A stretch of DNA of 64,000 nt from Bacillota bacterium. Its GTDB lineage: Bacteria > Bacillota > Clostridia > Christensenellales > Aristaeellaceae. Below are positions 1 through 7,685 of the stretch, piece by piece; position 1 is the stretch's first letter, and every line of letters begins with the position of its first letter. A model generated the notes under the pieces. It searched no databases. It was not told the origin of the DNA and was given only the letters and a program-made list of their open reading frames with translations. Made by a program: the position numbers and the translations under genes. Where the stretch lies: assembly GCA_023436585.1 (NCBI GenBank), contig JAEZIN010000023.1, forward strand, positions 13,368 through 77,367, read 5' to 3'.

Positions 1-39
1 TTGGCTATGCGGTGACAGCTCTTTCATGCTTATGAATCG

Positions 40-77
40 GCCCGGTGCTGGCGCTTGCCCGCTCCGGGCTTTTTATT
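40..77 (+). terminator. Intrinsic terminator of an upstream gene outside the window
   Basis: A GCCCGG/CCGGGC stem (40-45 with 64-69) is followed at once by TTTTT. It probably ends a plus-strand transcript whose gene lies left of the window. A second small hairpin (TGCCTG/CAGGCA around 75-92) follows in the next leader. Confidence 0.6.
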
Positions 78-126
78 GCCTGAAAGCAGGCACAGCCGTG
101 GCCGAGGCCGTATTGCGTTTCGGGTG

Positions 127-155
127 TTGATATTTTTGATATAAAAATGTATAGG
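127..155 (+). promoter_or_regulatory. Possible promoter of the GlsB/YeaQ-like gene
   Basis: TTGATA (127-132) and TATAGG (150-155) are separated by 17 bases. The -10 is imperfect, but this is the best match upstream of the gene at 199. Confidence 0.35.
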
Positions 156-198
156 GATACATTCCTTCCCAATACTGAATGACCAAGGAGGATAGCGC

Positions 199-447
199 AT
201 GGGAATTATCAGCTGGATTATCTTTGGTGCCCTGGCGGGCTGGATTGCCAGCATGCTGACGGGCAATAATCCCCGTATGGGTGCGTTTTGGAATATTGTT
301 GTAGGCATCATTGGGGCGGCCATCGGCGGGTTTGTGTTCAGCTTGCTGGGCAGCCACGGCGTGACCGGATTTAATTTGTGGAGCCTCCTTGTGGCTGTGG
401 CCGGTTCTTTTATCCTTCTTACCATTGTGAACGCGATTCGGAAATGA
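199..447 (+). CDS. GlsB/YeaQ/YmgE family small membrane protein
   Basis: An 82-residue, very hydrophobic, glycine-rich protein of the transglycosylase-associated (GlsB/YeaQ/YmgE) family. Three membrane segments are visible (about residues 3-20, 28-50 and 57-78), with the family's GxxxG-type glycines in the first two and a short basic tail. The ATG at 199 sits 7 bases after AAGGAGG (185-191). Family members are often induced by envelope or general stress, but their biochemical activity is unknown. It is apparently a single-gene unit in front of the amylase, separated from it by a 12-bp inverted repeat. Family assignment is firm; the role is not. Confidence 0.85.
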   Translation: MGIISWIIFGALAGWIASMLTGNNPRMGAFWNIVVGIIGAAIGGFVFSLLGSHGVTGFNLWSLLVAVAGSFILLTIVNAIRK

Positions 448-473
448 TCGCCTATCCAGGGTAATATACATTC

Positions 474-519
474 ACCGGGCAGGAATCGGCGGCTAGGAAT
501 ACGCTGTTTCCTGTCCGGT
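474..519. promoter_or_regulatory. 12-bp inverted repeat between the small membrane protein and the amylase
   Basis: Bases 474-485 pair with 508-519 (11 Watson-Crick pairs and one G-U) around a 22-base loop. It ends seven bases before the amylase ribosome-binding site (526-532). It has no clear U-run, so it may be a weak terminator for the first gene, an mRNA-stabilising structure, or an operator for amylase control. Confidence 0.45.
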
Positions 520-539
520 TTGTACAAAGGAGCATGCCT

Positions 540-1994
540 ATGGAAAATACGGTGATAATGCAGTTCTTTGAGTGGAACCTGCCAAACGACGGACAGCATT
601 GGGCAAGGCTGCAAGCGGAAGCCGATCACCTTACCCGGCTGGGGATTGCCGCGGTGTGGATTCCGCCCTGTACCAAGGCTTCCCAGCAGAATAGTACAGG
701 CTATGATATTTATGATCTGTATGATCTGGGCGAGTTTGATCAAAAAGGGTCTGTACGTACCAAATACGGCGGCAAGGAAGCCTTGAAAAGCACAATCCAA
801 ACGTTACATACCCATGGCATACGGGTGTATGGGGATGTGGTGCTTAATCACAAGGCCGGCGCCGACGAGGCGGAGCGCTTTGCAGCCATTGAGGTAGATC
901 CCAATGACCGGGAAAAGGAGTTGGGTCCGCCGCAGGAGGTGGAAGGCTGGACAAGGTTTTATTTTCCTGGCCGGGGCGGGGAATATTCTGATTTCCAATG
1001 GAACCATACGCACTTTTCCGCCGTGGACCGGGATGAGCTGTCCAAGAGAAACGCCATTTTCAAAATTGCTGGGGAAGGCAAGGTTTGGTCACGCCACGTC
1101 GATGATGAGAAACGGAATTTTGATTATCTTATGTCGGCCGATATTGATTATAACAATGGGTACGTGATCGAGGAAGTACACCGCTGGGGCGTATGGTTTA
1201 TGCGGGAGCTGTCTTTGGACGGATTCCGGATGGATGCTTTGAAGCATATAGACGAAATATTCATCCGCAACTTTATCGGGCATATGCGTACGGAGACCGG
1301 GGCCGATTTCCCTGTCATCGGGGAGTATTGGCATGGGGATGTTCATAAGCTGTACAAGTATCTGGAAGAAATGGAGCACGCCTTGCAGCTGTTTGATGTC
1401 GCGCTGCATTTCCGGTTCCACGAAGCATCGCATCAAGGGCGCAGCTATGATCTGTCCAAAATATTTGACGGCACGCTTGTGGCTGCAGCGCCTTTCCATT
1501 CCGTAACCTTTGTGGACAATCATGATTCGCAGCCGGGCCAGGCGCTCACCTCCTGGGTGGAGGATTGGTTCAGGCCTTTGGCTTATGCACTCATACTCCT
1601 TAGGCGGGATGGATATCCGTGCGTGTTTTATGGCGACTATTATGGCATTGGCGGGGAGAATCCCATTGCCGCGATAAGAGATGCCTTGGATAAGCTGCTC
1701 TTGATAAGAAAGATGTACGCGTACGGGGAGCAGGAGGATTGCTTTGACCACCCCAACGTTGTTGGCTGGGTCCGCAAGGGCGACGGCGAGCATCCCGATT
1801 CAGGTATTGCTGTACTCATCAGCAACGGTGAGGACGGAGAAAAGAGAATGTGCTTTGGCGCCGGCCATGCTGGAAGGGAGATGAAAGACCTGATGGGCAT
1901 CCGGCAGGAAACAGTAAAGCTGGATGAGCAGGGCTGGGGTACTTTTTCTGTCGCCGGCGGGTCTGTTTCCGTATGGGGGTTTTCTCAAGCATGA
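540..1994 (+). CDS. amyA: Cytoplasmic alpha-amylase (GH13)
   Basis: Hydrolyses internal alpha-1,4 bonds in starch- or glycogen-type glucans. There is no signal peptide, so it acts in the cytosol, like Escherichia coli AmyA, which it resembles closely in length (484 residues) and in blocks such as YDLYDLGEFDQKGS. All four GH13 regions are present: DVVLNH, then GFRMDALKH with the nucleophile Asp, then GEYW with the acid/base Glu, and FVDNHD with the third Asp. An ATG at 534 is only one base from AAAGGAG (526-532); the ATG at 540 has a normal 7-base gap and fits the E. coli N-terminus better, so I start there. It is followed by a strong hairpin shared with the convergent tex gene. It probably serves turnover of stored or imported glucan. 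Confidence 0.93.
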   Translation: MENTVIMQFFEWNLPNDGQHWARLQAEADHLTRLGIAAVWIPPCTKASQQNSTGYDIYDLYDLGEFDQKGSVRTKYGGKEALKSTIQTLHTHGIRVYGDVVLNHKAGADEAERFAAIEVDPNDREKELGPPQEVEGWTRFYFPGRGGEYSDFQWNHTHFSAVDRDELSKRNAIFKIAGEGKVWSRHVDDEKRNFDYLMSADIDYNNGYVIEEVHRWGVWFMRELSLDGFRMDALKHIDEIFIRNFIGHMRTETGADFPVIGEYWHGDVHKLYKYLEEMEHALQLFDVALHFRFHEASHQGRSYDLSKIFDGTLVAAAPFHSVTFVDNHDSQPGQALTSWVEDWFRPLAYALILLRRDGYPCVFYGDYYGIGGENPIAAIRDALDKLLLIRKMYAYGEQEDCFDHPNVVGWVRKGDGEHPDSGIAVLISNGEDGEKRMCFGAGHAGREMKDLMGIRQETVKLDEQGWGTFSVAGGSVSVWGFSQA

Positions 1995-2013
1995 ATATTC
2001 TTTGGTAAACGAA

Positions 2014-2043
2014 GGGGAGGTGCCATTTGGTAGGCACCTCCCC
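2014..2043. terminator. Hairpin terminator between convergent amyA and tex
   Basis: An 11-bp perfect stem (2014-2024 with 2033-2043) around an 8-base loop lies between the two convergent stop codons. The U-run is poor on both strands, so efficiency is uncertain, but the position suits bidirectional termination. Confidence 0.6.
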
Positions 2044-2054
2044 GTTGCTATATG

Positions 2055-4208
2055 TTATTGCTTCTTCTCCACCGGAGGGATCATGGTCAGGGAAATGCGG
2101 TTCTTGTCCTTTTCCACAGACACGACCCAGACCTTCACCACATCGCCCACCTTGACGGCTTCGCCGGGGTGATTGACCCTGCGGCGGCTGAGTTGAGAGA
2201 CGTGGACAAGCCCATCCCGGTGGACACCGATATCCACAAAGGCGCCGAAGTCGGCCACATTGCGGACGGTACCCATCAGTTCCATGCCAGGCTTCAAGTC
2301 CTCCATGGTAAGCACGTCGCTGCGCATAAGCGGTGGGGGCAGCTCGTCGCGGGGGTCGCGGCCGGGCTTTTCCAGCTCCTTGACGATATCCTTTAATGTA
2401 GGCAGGCCGATGTCCAACTGCTTGGCGGCTTTTTCTGCCCCGAGCTCTTCCACCTTTTTGGTTATGTTCCCCTGCGCGGTGCGGACAGTAAGGCCGGCCA
2501 ATTTCAAAAGCGCTTCCGCGGCCTCGTAGGATTCGGGATGCACGCCGGTGTTCTCCAGTGGGTTTTTGCCGCCTGGTATGCGCAGGAAGCCAGCGCTCTG
2601 CTCAAACGCCTTGGGCCCTAGCTTGGGTACTTTTTTCAGCCCTGCCCTGGTGGCGAAGGGCCCGTTTTCCTCCCGGTAGGTGACGATGTTCTGCGCCACG
2701 GTGCTGTTGATGCCTGCGATATGGGAAAGCAGCGACGGGCTGGCGGTGTTCACATCCACGCCGACGGCGTTGACGCAGTCCTCCACCACGCCGGAAAGCG
2801 CGGCATCCAGCTCCGCTTCCTTCAGGTCATGCTGGTACTGGCCTACGCCGATGGATTTGGGATCGATTTTCACCAGCTCCGCCAACGGGTCCTGCAGGCG
2901 GCGGGCAATGGATACGGCGCTGCGCAGCGATACGTCAAACTGGGGAAACTCCTTGGCGGCCAGGGGTGAGGCGGAATAGACCGATGCCCCGGCTTCGGAG
3001 ACAACCATGTACGACAAATCTTCCCCCGGCATCTCATGCAGCACATTCACAAAGAACTCTTCCGTTTCCCGGGAAGCGGTGCCGTTGCCGATAGCGGCTA
3101 CCGCAATGCGGTGCTTGCGGATGAGCTTTTTCACCGTATCCTTGGCCTGCTCCACCCGGCCATGGCTGGGCAGGGGATAAATTACCGCCGTATCCAGCAC
3201 GCGGCCGGTTTCATCCACCACCGCCGTCTTGCAGCCGGTGCGGATGCCGGGGTCCAGGCCGATGGCGGCCTTTCCCTTTACCGGGGGCTGCATCAACAGC
3301 GGCTTTAGGTTATTGGCAAACACCTTCACGGCGGATTCCTGGGCGCGGCCGGTGAGATCGCCGCGCAGCTCGTTTTCCAGCGAAGGGGCGATCAGCCGCC
3401 GGTAGCTGTCCTCCGCTGCCAACTGCACATACTGCGTGGTGATGCTGCCGTGGCGTACAAAAGGTTTGGCCACTTCCGCGATTGCGTCAATCTCCTCCAC
3501 CGCCAGGGAGACCTTCAAAAAGCCTTCCGCCTCGCCCCGGTTCATGGCCAGTACGCGGTGGGAGGGCATCAACCGCATCAATTCCTGGTGGTCATAGTAC
3601 ATGCGGTACACTGAATCTTCCTCATTGGCCGCCTTCACCCTCACAAGGCAGGTGCGGTGGTACAACTCCTTCAGCTTGGTTCTGATCCCGGCGTCGTTGG
3701 AGAAGTCCTCGGCCAATATGTCCATGGCGCCGGCAAGCGCCGCCTCCGCATCGGGAACGCCCTTTTCCTCGGAGATATAAGGCGCAGCCAGGTCCTCCGC
3801 TTTGCCGGACCTTACGTTCTGCATCAGCAGGATGTTGGCCAGCGGCTCCAGGCCCCGTTCCCTGGCGATGGTGGCCCGGGTGCGCCGCTTGGGCTTGTAG
3901 GGACGGTAGATGTCTTCCAGCGCGCCGACTGTCGCTGCCTCGCCTACGGCCTTTTGCAGTTCCTCCGTCAGTACACCCTGCTTTTCCATGGAAGATAGGA
4001 TCTCATCCCGCCGCTTTTGAAGTGCGCGAAGCTGTTCCAGCCGAAGCGATATATCCCGCAATACCTGGTCGTTCAATTCCCCGTGCTGCTCCTTGCGGTA
4101 GCGCGCGATAAAGGGCACTGTATTTCCTTCGTCCAGCAGCCGGATCACCGCCTCCGCCTGCCAGGGCTGAACATGAAATTCCGTGGACAATGTTTGCGCG
4201 AATGTCAT
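2055..4208 (-). CDS. tex: Tex family RNA-binding transcription accessory protein
   Basis: A 717-residue protein with the full Tex layout: helical N-terminus, YqgF/RNase H-like domain from about residue 315 (AIGLDPGIRTG), helix-hairpin-helix region about 490-560, and a C-terminal S1 domain about 640-712 (GTVRNVADFGAFVDIG). Tex proteins bind nucleic acid and influence transcription; the YqgF fold here is not known to be a nuclease. The ATG at 4208 follows GAAGGA. It is a single-gene unit, divergent from argS, with a good promoter at 4284-4313. Length and domain order are normal for the family. Confidence 0.95.
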   Translation of the reverse strand: MTFAQTLSTEFHVQPWQAEAVIRLLDEGNTVPFIARYRKEQHGELNDQVLRDISLRLEQLRALQKRRDEILSSMEKQGVLTEELQKAVGEAATVGALEDIYRPYKPKRRTRATIARERGLEPLANILLMQNVRSGKAEDLAAPYISEEKGVPDAEAALAGAMDILAEDFSNDAGIRTKLKELYHRTCLVRVKAANEEDSVYRMYYDHQELMRLMPSHRVLAMNRGEAEGFLKVSLAVEEIDAIAEVAKPFVRHGSITTQYVQLAAEDSYRRLIAPSLENELRGDLTGRAQESAVKVFANNLKPLLMQPPVKGKAAIGLDPGIRTGCKTAVVDETGRVLDTAVIYPLPSHGRVEQAKDTVKKLIRKHRIAVAAIGNGTASRETEEFFVNVLHEMPGEDLSYMVVSEAGASVYSASPLAAKEFPQFDVSLRSAVSIARRLQDPLAELVKIDPKSIGVGQYQHDLKEAELDAALSGVVEDCVNAVGVDVNTASPSLLSHIAGINSTVAQNIVTYREENGPFATRAGLKKVPKLGPKAFEQSAGFLRIPGGKNPLENTGVHPESYEAAEALLKLAGLTVRTAQGNITKKVEELGAEKAAKQLDIGLPTLKDIVKELEKPGRDPRDELPPPLMRSDVLTMEDLKPGMELMGTVRNVADFGAFVDIGVHRDGLVHVSQLSRRRVNHPGEAVKVGDVVKVWVVSVEKDKNRISLTMIPPVEKKQ

Positions 4209-4283
4209 TTGAATCCTTCATTCCTTTCGCTGCGCCAAAGCGCAAAGAAGGGTAAAACCCCTCCGGTCATAAAGCTACCCTTT

Positions 4284-4313
4284 ATTGTAGCCTGAAAAGG
4301 CAGGAAATTTCAA
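4284..4313 (-). promoter_or_regulatory. Promoter of tex
   Basis: Minus strand: TTGAAA (4308-4313), an 18-base spacer, and TACAAT (4284-4289), about 75 bases upstream of the tex start. Confidence 0.6.
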
Positions 4314-4333
4314 GCTATATTCCTTTGCGATTG

Positions 4334-4362
4334 TTGCGCCTGGTCCTTGCCTATGGTAAGAT
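4334..4362 (+). promoter_or_regulatory. Possible promoter of argS
   Basis: TTGCGC (4334-4339), 17 bases, TAAGAT (4357-4362), about 40 bases upstream of the chosen argS start. No T-box-like leader was seen. Confidence 0.4.
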
Positions 4363-4402
4363 AGACCGTAATATACTGCCAAGTGCCCAAAGGAGAATGG
4401 CC

Positions 4403-6121
4403 ATGGATATGAAAGCCCGCATTGCCGCATTGATTGAGACCGGTTTGAACGCCGCCTGGCCTGGGGTGGAGAATCTGCCCGGCCGGGAGGAGATCGCCGG
4501 ATTTTTGGAAATACCCCCGGAGCGGGAAATGGGCGATTATGCCTTTCCATGCTTCCGCCTGGCCAAGGCACTAAAAGCCGCACCGCCCATGATCGCCACC
4601 AAGCTGCAGGCCGCCATCGACGCGCCGAATGTGGCGCGGGTAAATTGCGTGGGCGGCTATTTGAATTTCTTTTTGAACCGGGAGAATTTCGCCAAGGAAA
4701 CGCTGCAGGCCGTCATTGATGCCGGGGAAAGATGGGGCGCCACCAATGAGGGTGCGGGCAAAACCATCTGCCTGGACTATTCTTCCATCAACATCGCCAA
4801 GCGGTTTCACATCGGCCATTTAAGCACCACCATGATCGGCCACAGCCTGAAGCGTATTTTCGACTTCCTGGGCTACAAAACCGTGGGCATCAACCACCTG
4901 GGCGACTGGGGCACGCAGTTTGGCAAGATGATTGCCGCCTACAAGCACTGGGGCTCCAAAGAGGCAGTGGAGCAGGGCGGCGTGCAGGCCCTTGTGGACT
5001 TGTATGTCCGCTTCCATGACGAGGCTGAAAAGGACCCGTCCCTGGAGGATGAGGGCCGGGCCTGGTTCAAGGCCATTGAGGACGGGCAGGAGGAAGCCCT
5101 GGCTATTTTCAACTGGTTCAAGGATTTGACGCTGAAGGACACGCAAAAGGTGTACGACCTGCTGGGCGTTACCTTTGACAGCTATGCCGGGGAAAGCTTT
5201 TACAACGACAAGATGGACCGGGTTGTGAAGGAGCTTACGGAAAAGAACCTGCTCACCGTAAGCGACGGGGCCTCCATCGTCGATTTGGAAGAGTACAAAA
5301 TGCCCCCCTGCCTGATCCTGAAAAAGGACGGCGCCACGCTGTACTCTACAAGGGACATCGCTGCGGCGCTGTACCGGCAGGATACGTACCACTTTGACAA
5401 GTGCTTATATGTGGTCGCCTATCAGCAGGATTTGCATTTCCGCCAGTGGATGAAGGTGGTAGAATTGATGGGCTACCCCTGGGCGAAGGACTTGACGCAT
5501 GTGGCCTTTGGCATGATCTCCTATGAAGGGCAGACGCTGGCTACAAGGAAAGGCCACGTGGTCTATCTGGAGGATTTGCTGGCCCGCGCCCAGGAGAAGG
5601 CTATGGCCATCATTGAGGAAAAGAGCCCCCATTTGCCCAACAAAAACGAGGTGGCGCGCCAGGTGGGCATCGGCGCGGTGATCTACGCCGACCTGCAAAA
5701 CAACCGCATCAAGGACATCGACTTCTGGTGGGACAGGGCGCTGAATTTTGACGGGGAGACTGGGCCGTACGTGCAGTACACCCACGCCCGCTGCTGCTCG
5801 CTGCTGAGAAAGGCGGAGGAGGTTTCCCTGCCGGAACCGGATTACGCCGCCCTTACCGATGATGAAAGCCAGGAGATACTGCGCCAGCTCTCCCGCTTCC
5901 CGGAAATCGTAAAGGAAGCCGCTCTGCGCTATGAGCCTTCCATCCTTACCAGGGCCGTTACCGACCTGTGCCAGGCGTACAACAAGTTCTATTACGAGCA
6001 CCGCATTCTGGACGACGGCGACGGCCTGGCCGCGGCCAGGGTGAAGCTGACGGAGGCTGTCAGGAACGTGGTGAAGCAAGGGCTGTACCTGATCGGTATG
6101 GAAGCACCGGAACGGATGTAG
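4403..6121 (+). CDS. argS: Arginyl-tRNA synthetase
   Basis: Charges tRNA-Arg with arginine at the cost of ATP. It is a class I synthetase of 572 residues, normal for ArgS. The HIGH signature is FHIGHL at about residue 135. The KMSKS region is the relaxed LATRKGH at about 378-386; arginyl synthetases often depart from strict KMSKS. An Arg_S-type N-terminal domain and a helical DALR anticodon-binding domain flank the catalytic core. In-frame ATGs lie at 4397, 4403 and 4409; AAAGGAG (4389-4395) is one base from the first and seven from the second, so 4403 is chosen. No terminator follows directly: a MITE-like element starts 24 bases after the stop. Confidence 0.95.
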   Translation: MDMKARIAALIETGLNAAWPGVENLPGREEIAGFLEIPPEREMGDYAFPCFRLAKALKAAPPMIATKLQAAIDAPNVARVNCVGGYLNFFLNRENFAKETLQAVIDAGERWGATNEGAGKTICLDYSSINIAKRFHIGHLSTTMIGHSLKRIFDFLGYKTVGINHLGDWGTQFGKMIAAYKHWGSKEAVEQGGVQALVDLYVRFHDEAEKDPSLEDEGRAWFKAIEDGQEEALAIFNWFKDLTLKDTQKVYDLLGVTFDSYAGESFYNDKMDRVVKELTEKNLLTVSDGASIVDLEEYKMPPCLILKKDGATLYSTRDIAAALYRQDTYHFDKCLYVVAYQQDLHFRQWMKVVELMGYPWAKDLTHVAFGMISYEGQTLATRKGHVVYLEDLLARAQEKAMAIIEEKSPHLPNKNEVARQVGIGAVIYADLQNNRIKDIDFWWDRALNFDGETGPYVQYTHARCCSLLRKAEEVSLPEPDYAALTDDESQEILRQLSRFPEIVKEAALRYEPSILTRAVTDLCQAYNKFYYEHRILDDGDGLAAARVKLTEAVRNVVKQGLYLIGMEAPERM

Positions 6122-6145
6122 TTTTCGAGAAAATGACCTTGTCAT

Positions 6146-6268
6146 GCGGGCGATTGCAAATCGCCCCTACAGCTGTGGTTTATATTGGCTTTTCTTCCGG
6201 CTCTCCTATGCTCCGGAAGCGAAGTCAACAAACATACAGCGTTGTAAGGGCGATTTTTAATCGCCCGC
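6146..6268. mobile_element. MITE-like element with inverted terminal hairpins
   Basis: Two 19-bp palindromes (GGGCGATT/AATCGCCC, at 6148-6166 and 6248-6266) lie exactly 100 bp apart. Their flanks are inverted copies of each other (GC...CCTAC left, GTAA...GC right), making terminal inverted repeats of about 24 bp. The interior of about 75 bp codes for nothing. The layout is that of a non-autonomous miniature element or a palindromic repeat pair. No transposase is present in the window. Confidence 0.6.
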
Positions 6269-6484
6269 TTGCGCCGGTTCGTTCAATAATGCTTTTTTAG
6301 GACAACTGCCGGCAGTTGCTGAATGATTTATGTATGAATGATTTGAAACGGAATCAGAAGGCAATCGGCCGCAGTTCTTTTTCTTTCCCTCATGAGAGTA
6401 AAAATATCACATATGATTCCCGGCAAAATTTTGAGTTTGCGTTCGCGCATATTCCGCATTCCGCGGGGTATGCTAGCATTGGGG
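6269..6484. other. Gene-poor interval
   Basis: I see no convincing gene here. The short open frames lack ribosome-binding sites. The interval separates the MITE-like element from a possible small cysteine-rich gene and its terminator. Confidence 0.5.
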
Positions 6485-6631
6485 CGGATGATCCGTAAGG
6501 ATCGTTTCGGACCGGCGCATGAAGGCCTTTCGTTCCTTTTTTTCAATGTAGACGTGGAATTGGAAAGCGCCTGTGTGAGATGTGAGAGAGAAAAGAAGCT
6601 GTGCATGTGCCCGTTCGATTGCGGCAAGTAA
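6485..6631 (+). CDS. Possible small cysteine-rich protein
   Basis: A 48-residue frame ends in a cluster of five cysteines (CVRC, then CMC, then CGK at the C-terminus), a spacing that could bind a metal. A longer version would start at 6392. Neither start has a good ribosome-binding site. Support comes from a strong intrinsic terminator 44 bases after the stop, which needs some plus-strand transcript to terminate. That transcript could equally be a small RNA. I do not recognise the protein and regard it as tentative. Confidence 0.3.
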   Translation, partial: RMIRKDRFGPAHEGLSFLFFNVDVELESACVRCEREKKLCMCPFDCGK

Positions 6632-6674
6632 ACCTTTCCGATTTAAGGTGGTTTGCTTTATCCCGCAGGCCCTG

Positions 6675-6710
6675 AAAGGATATACCGTAATGGTATATCC
6701 TTTCTTTTTT
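6675..6710 (+). terminator. Strong intrinsic terminator of an unidentified plus-strand transcript
   Basis: A perfect 12-bp stem (6675-6686 with 6692-6703) with a 5-base loop is followed by CTTTTTT. No confident gene precedes it on this strand for more than 500 bases. Confidence 0.75.
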
Positions 6711-6787
6711 CGAGAAAATTTAGAAGTAGCGATGAAGGAGACTAGGGGCTAGACCACGCATTGCTCCTTATATATTGTTCGAGCGCA

Positions 6788-6811
6788 TAAAAAAGGAGCC
6801 CTGTCGGCTCC
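6788..6811 (-). terminator. Terminator of the exopolysaccharide operon
   Basis: Minus strand: GGAGCC/GGCTCC stem (6795-6811) followed by TTTTTT (6789-6794), 20 bases after the stop of the last operon gene. Confidence 0.75.
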
Positions 6812-6832
6812 ATTTTATATCTACAGGATATA

Positions 6833-7684
6833 TCACACATCGAATTCCATCTGTTTCTTCGCCTTGTCCAGCAATTGCAGGGAGGAATTGATTTCCGGGG
6901 TGAACTCCGCGATGCCCACGCGCATCTCAAAGTTGGGCCGGCGGCGTTTGCCCACGTCCTCCAGCTCCAGGGCCTGTATGTTCTTGCGCACGCGCTCCAC
7001 CACGATCTCGTGGGCCGTTACGTTGGTGAATATCAGCGTGCCCCACTGGTAGGGCTTGTCATCCAGCAGGTAAACGGCGTCCTCCGTCCGCAGCGAGGCG
7101 CTGATGACTTCGGAGATGCGGCCTACCAGTTCATCCATGCGCGCTTTGCCCAGGATGTGCTCCAGCTCGCGGGGGTAGCGCAGCTCCCAGATCAGCAGGG
7201 TAAGATGCATGTTGTAGCGGGTGGCGATGCGCATGTAGATGAAGCCTTCCAGGTCGAAGGCCCGCAGGTTTTTCAGCCTGGTGTTCATGTCGATGGTCAC
7301 CAGCTCCTGTATCTGCGCGTCCAGCTTGTCCAGGCTCGTGTGCAGTTTGTTTGTCTGCTGGCCGAATACGGCGATGCAGCTGGAGAACAGCGGCGTCCAT
7401 ACCACCCAGAAATACGTGTAGCTCTGCACCACGGTACCGCGTGTCAGCGACATGTAGATCACATACGACACATACCCGAATATGAGGATGATATTGGCCA
7501 CCAGCCCGGCGGTCAGCGATGTGAAGTAGGTGAAAATGGACAGCGCGATGGCAACGCACAGTATGCCCACGTTGATGCCAAGGTGCTCCCCATCCCCCGC
7601 GATGAAGATGATCCCAACGAACATGAGACCCAGGAGCAAAAGGAAAGCGATGTCCGTGATGGCGGATGTCCGGTTCCATTTCAT
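6833..7684 (-). CDS. ydaK: YdaK-like membrane protein with degenerate GGDEF domain (predicted c-di-GMP receptor)
   Basis: 283 residues: four hydrophobic segments (about 11-105), a short linker helix, then a GGDEF-fold domain (about 125-283). In place of the catalytic GG(D/E)EF, residues 208-212 read DDKPY, so diguanylate cyclase activity is not expected. Five residues before this, at the canonical position of the inhibitory I-site, RxxD is kept (RTED, 199-202), so c-di-GMP binding is predicted. Length, topology and position match B. subtilis YdaK, a c-di-GMP-binding activator of the ydaJKLMN exopolysaccharide locus. It is the last gene of the operon; its ATG lies one base after the stop of the BcsB-like gene. 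The role as membrane switch for the synthase is inferred from that homology. Confidence 0.85.
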   Translation of the reverse strand: MKWNRTSAITDIAFLLLLGLMFVGIIFIAGDGEHLGINVGILCVAIALSIFTYFTSLTAGLVANIILIFGYVSYVIYMSLTRGTVVQSYTYFWVVWTPLFSSCIAVFGQQTNKLHTSLDKLDAQIQELVTIDMNTRLKNLRAFDLEGFIYMRIATRYNMHLTLLIWELRYPRELEHILGKARMDELVGRISEVISASLRTEDAVYLLDDKPYQWGTLIFTNVTAHEIVVERVRKNIQALELEDVGKRRRPNFEMRVGIAEFTPEINSSLQLLDKAKKQMEFDV

Positions 7685-7685
7685 A

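Noticed and set aside
30..800. Long open frame on the minus strand covering the start of the window
   Set aside because: It lies opposite two well-supported plus-strand genes (GlsB-like and amylase), has no family resemblance and no ribosome-binding site.
6316..6498. 60-codon plus-strand frame after argS
   Set aside because: No ribosome-binding site and random-looking composition.
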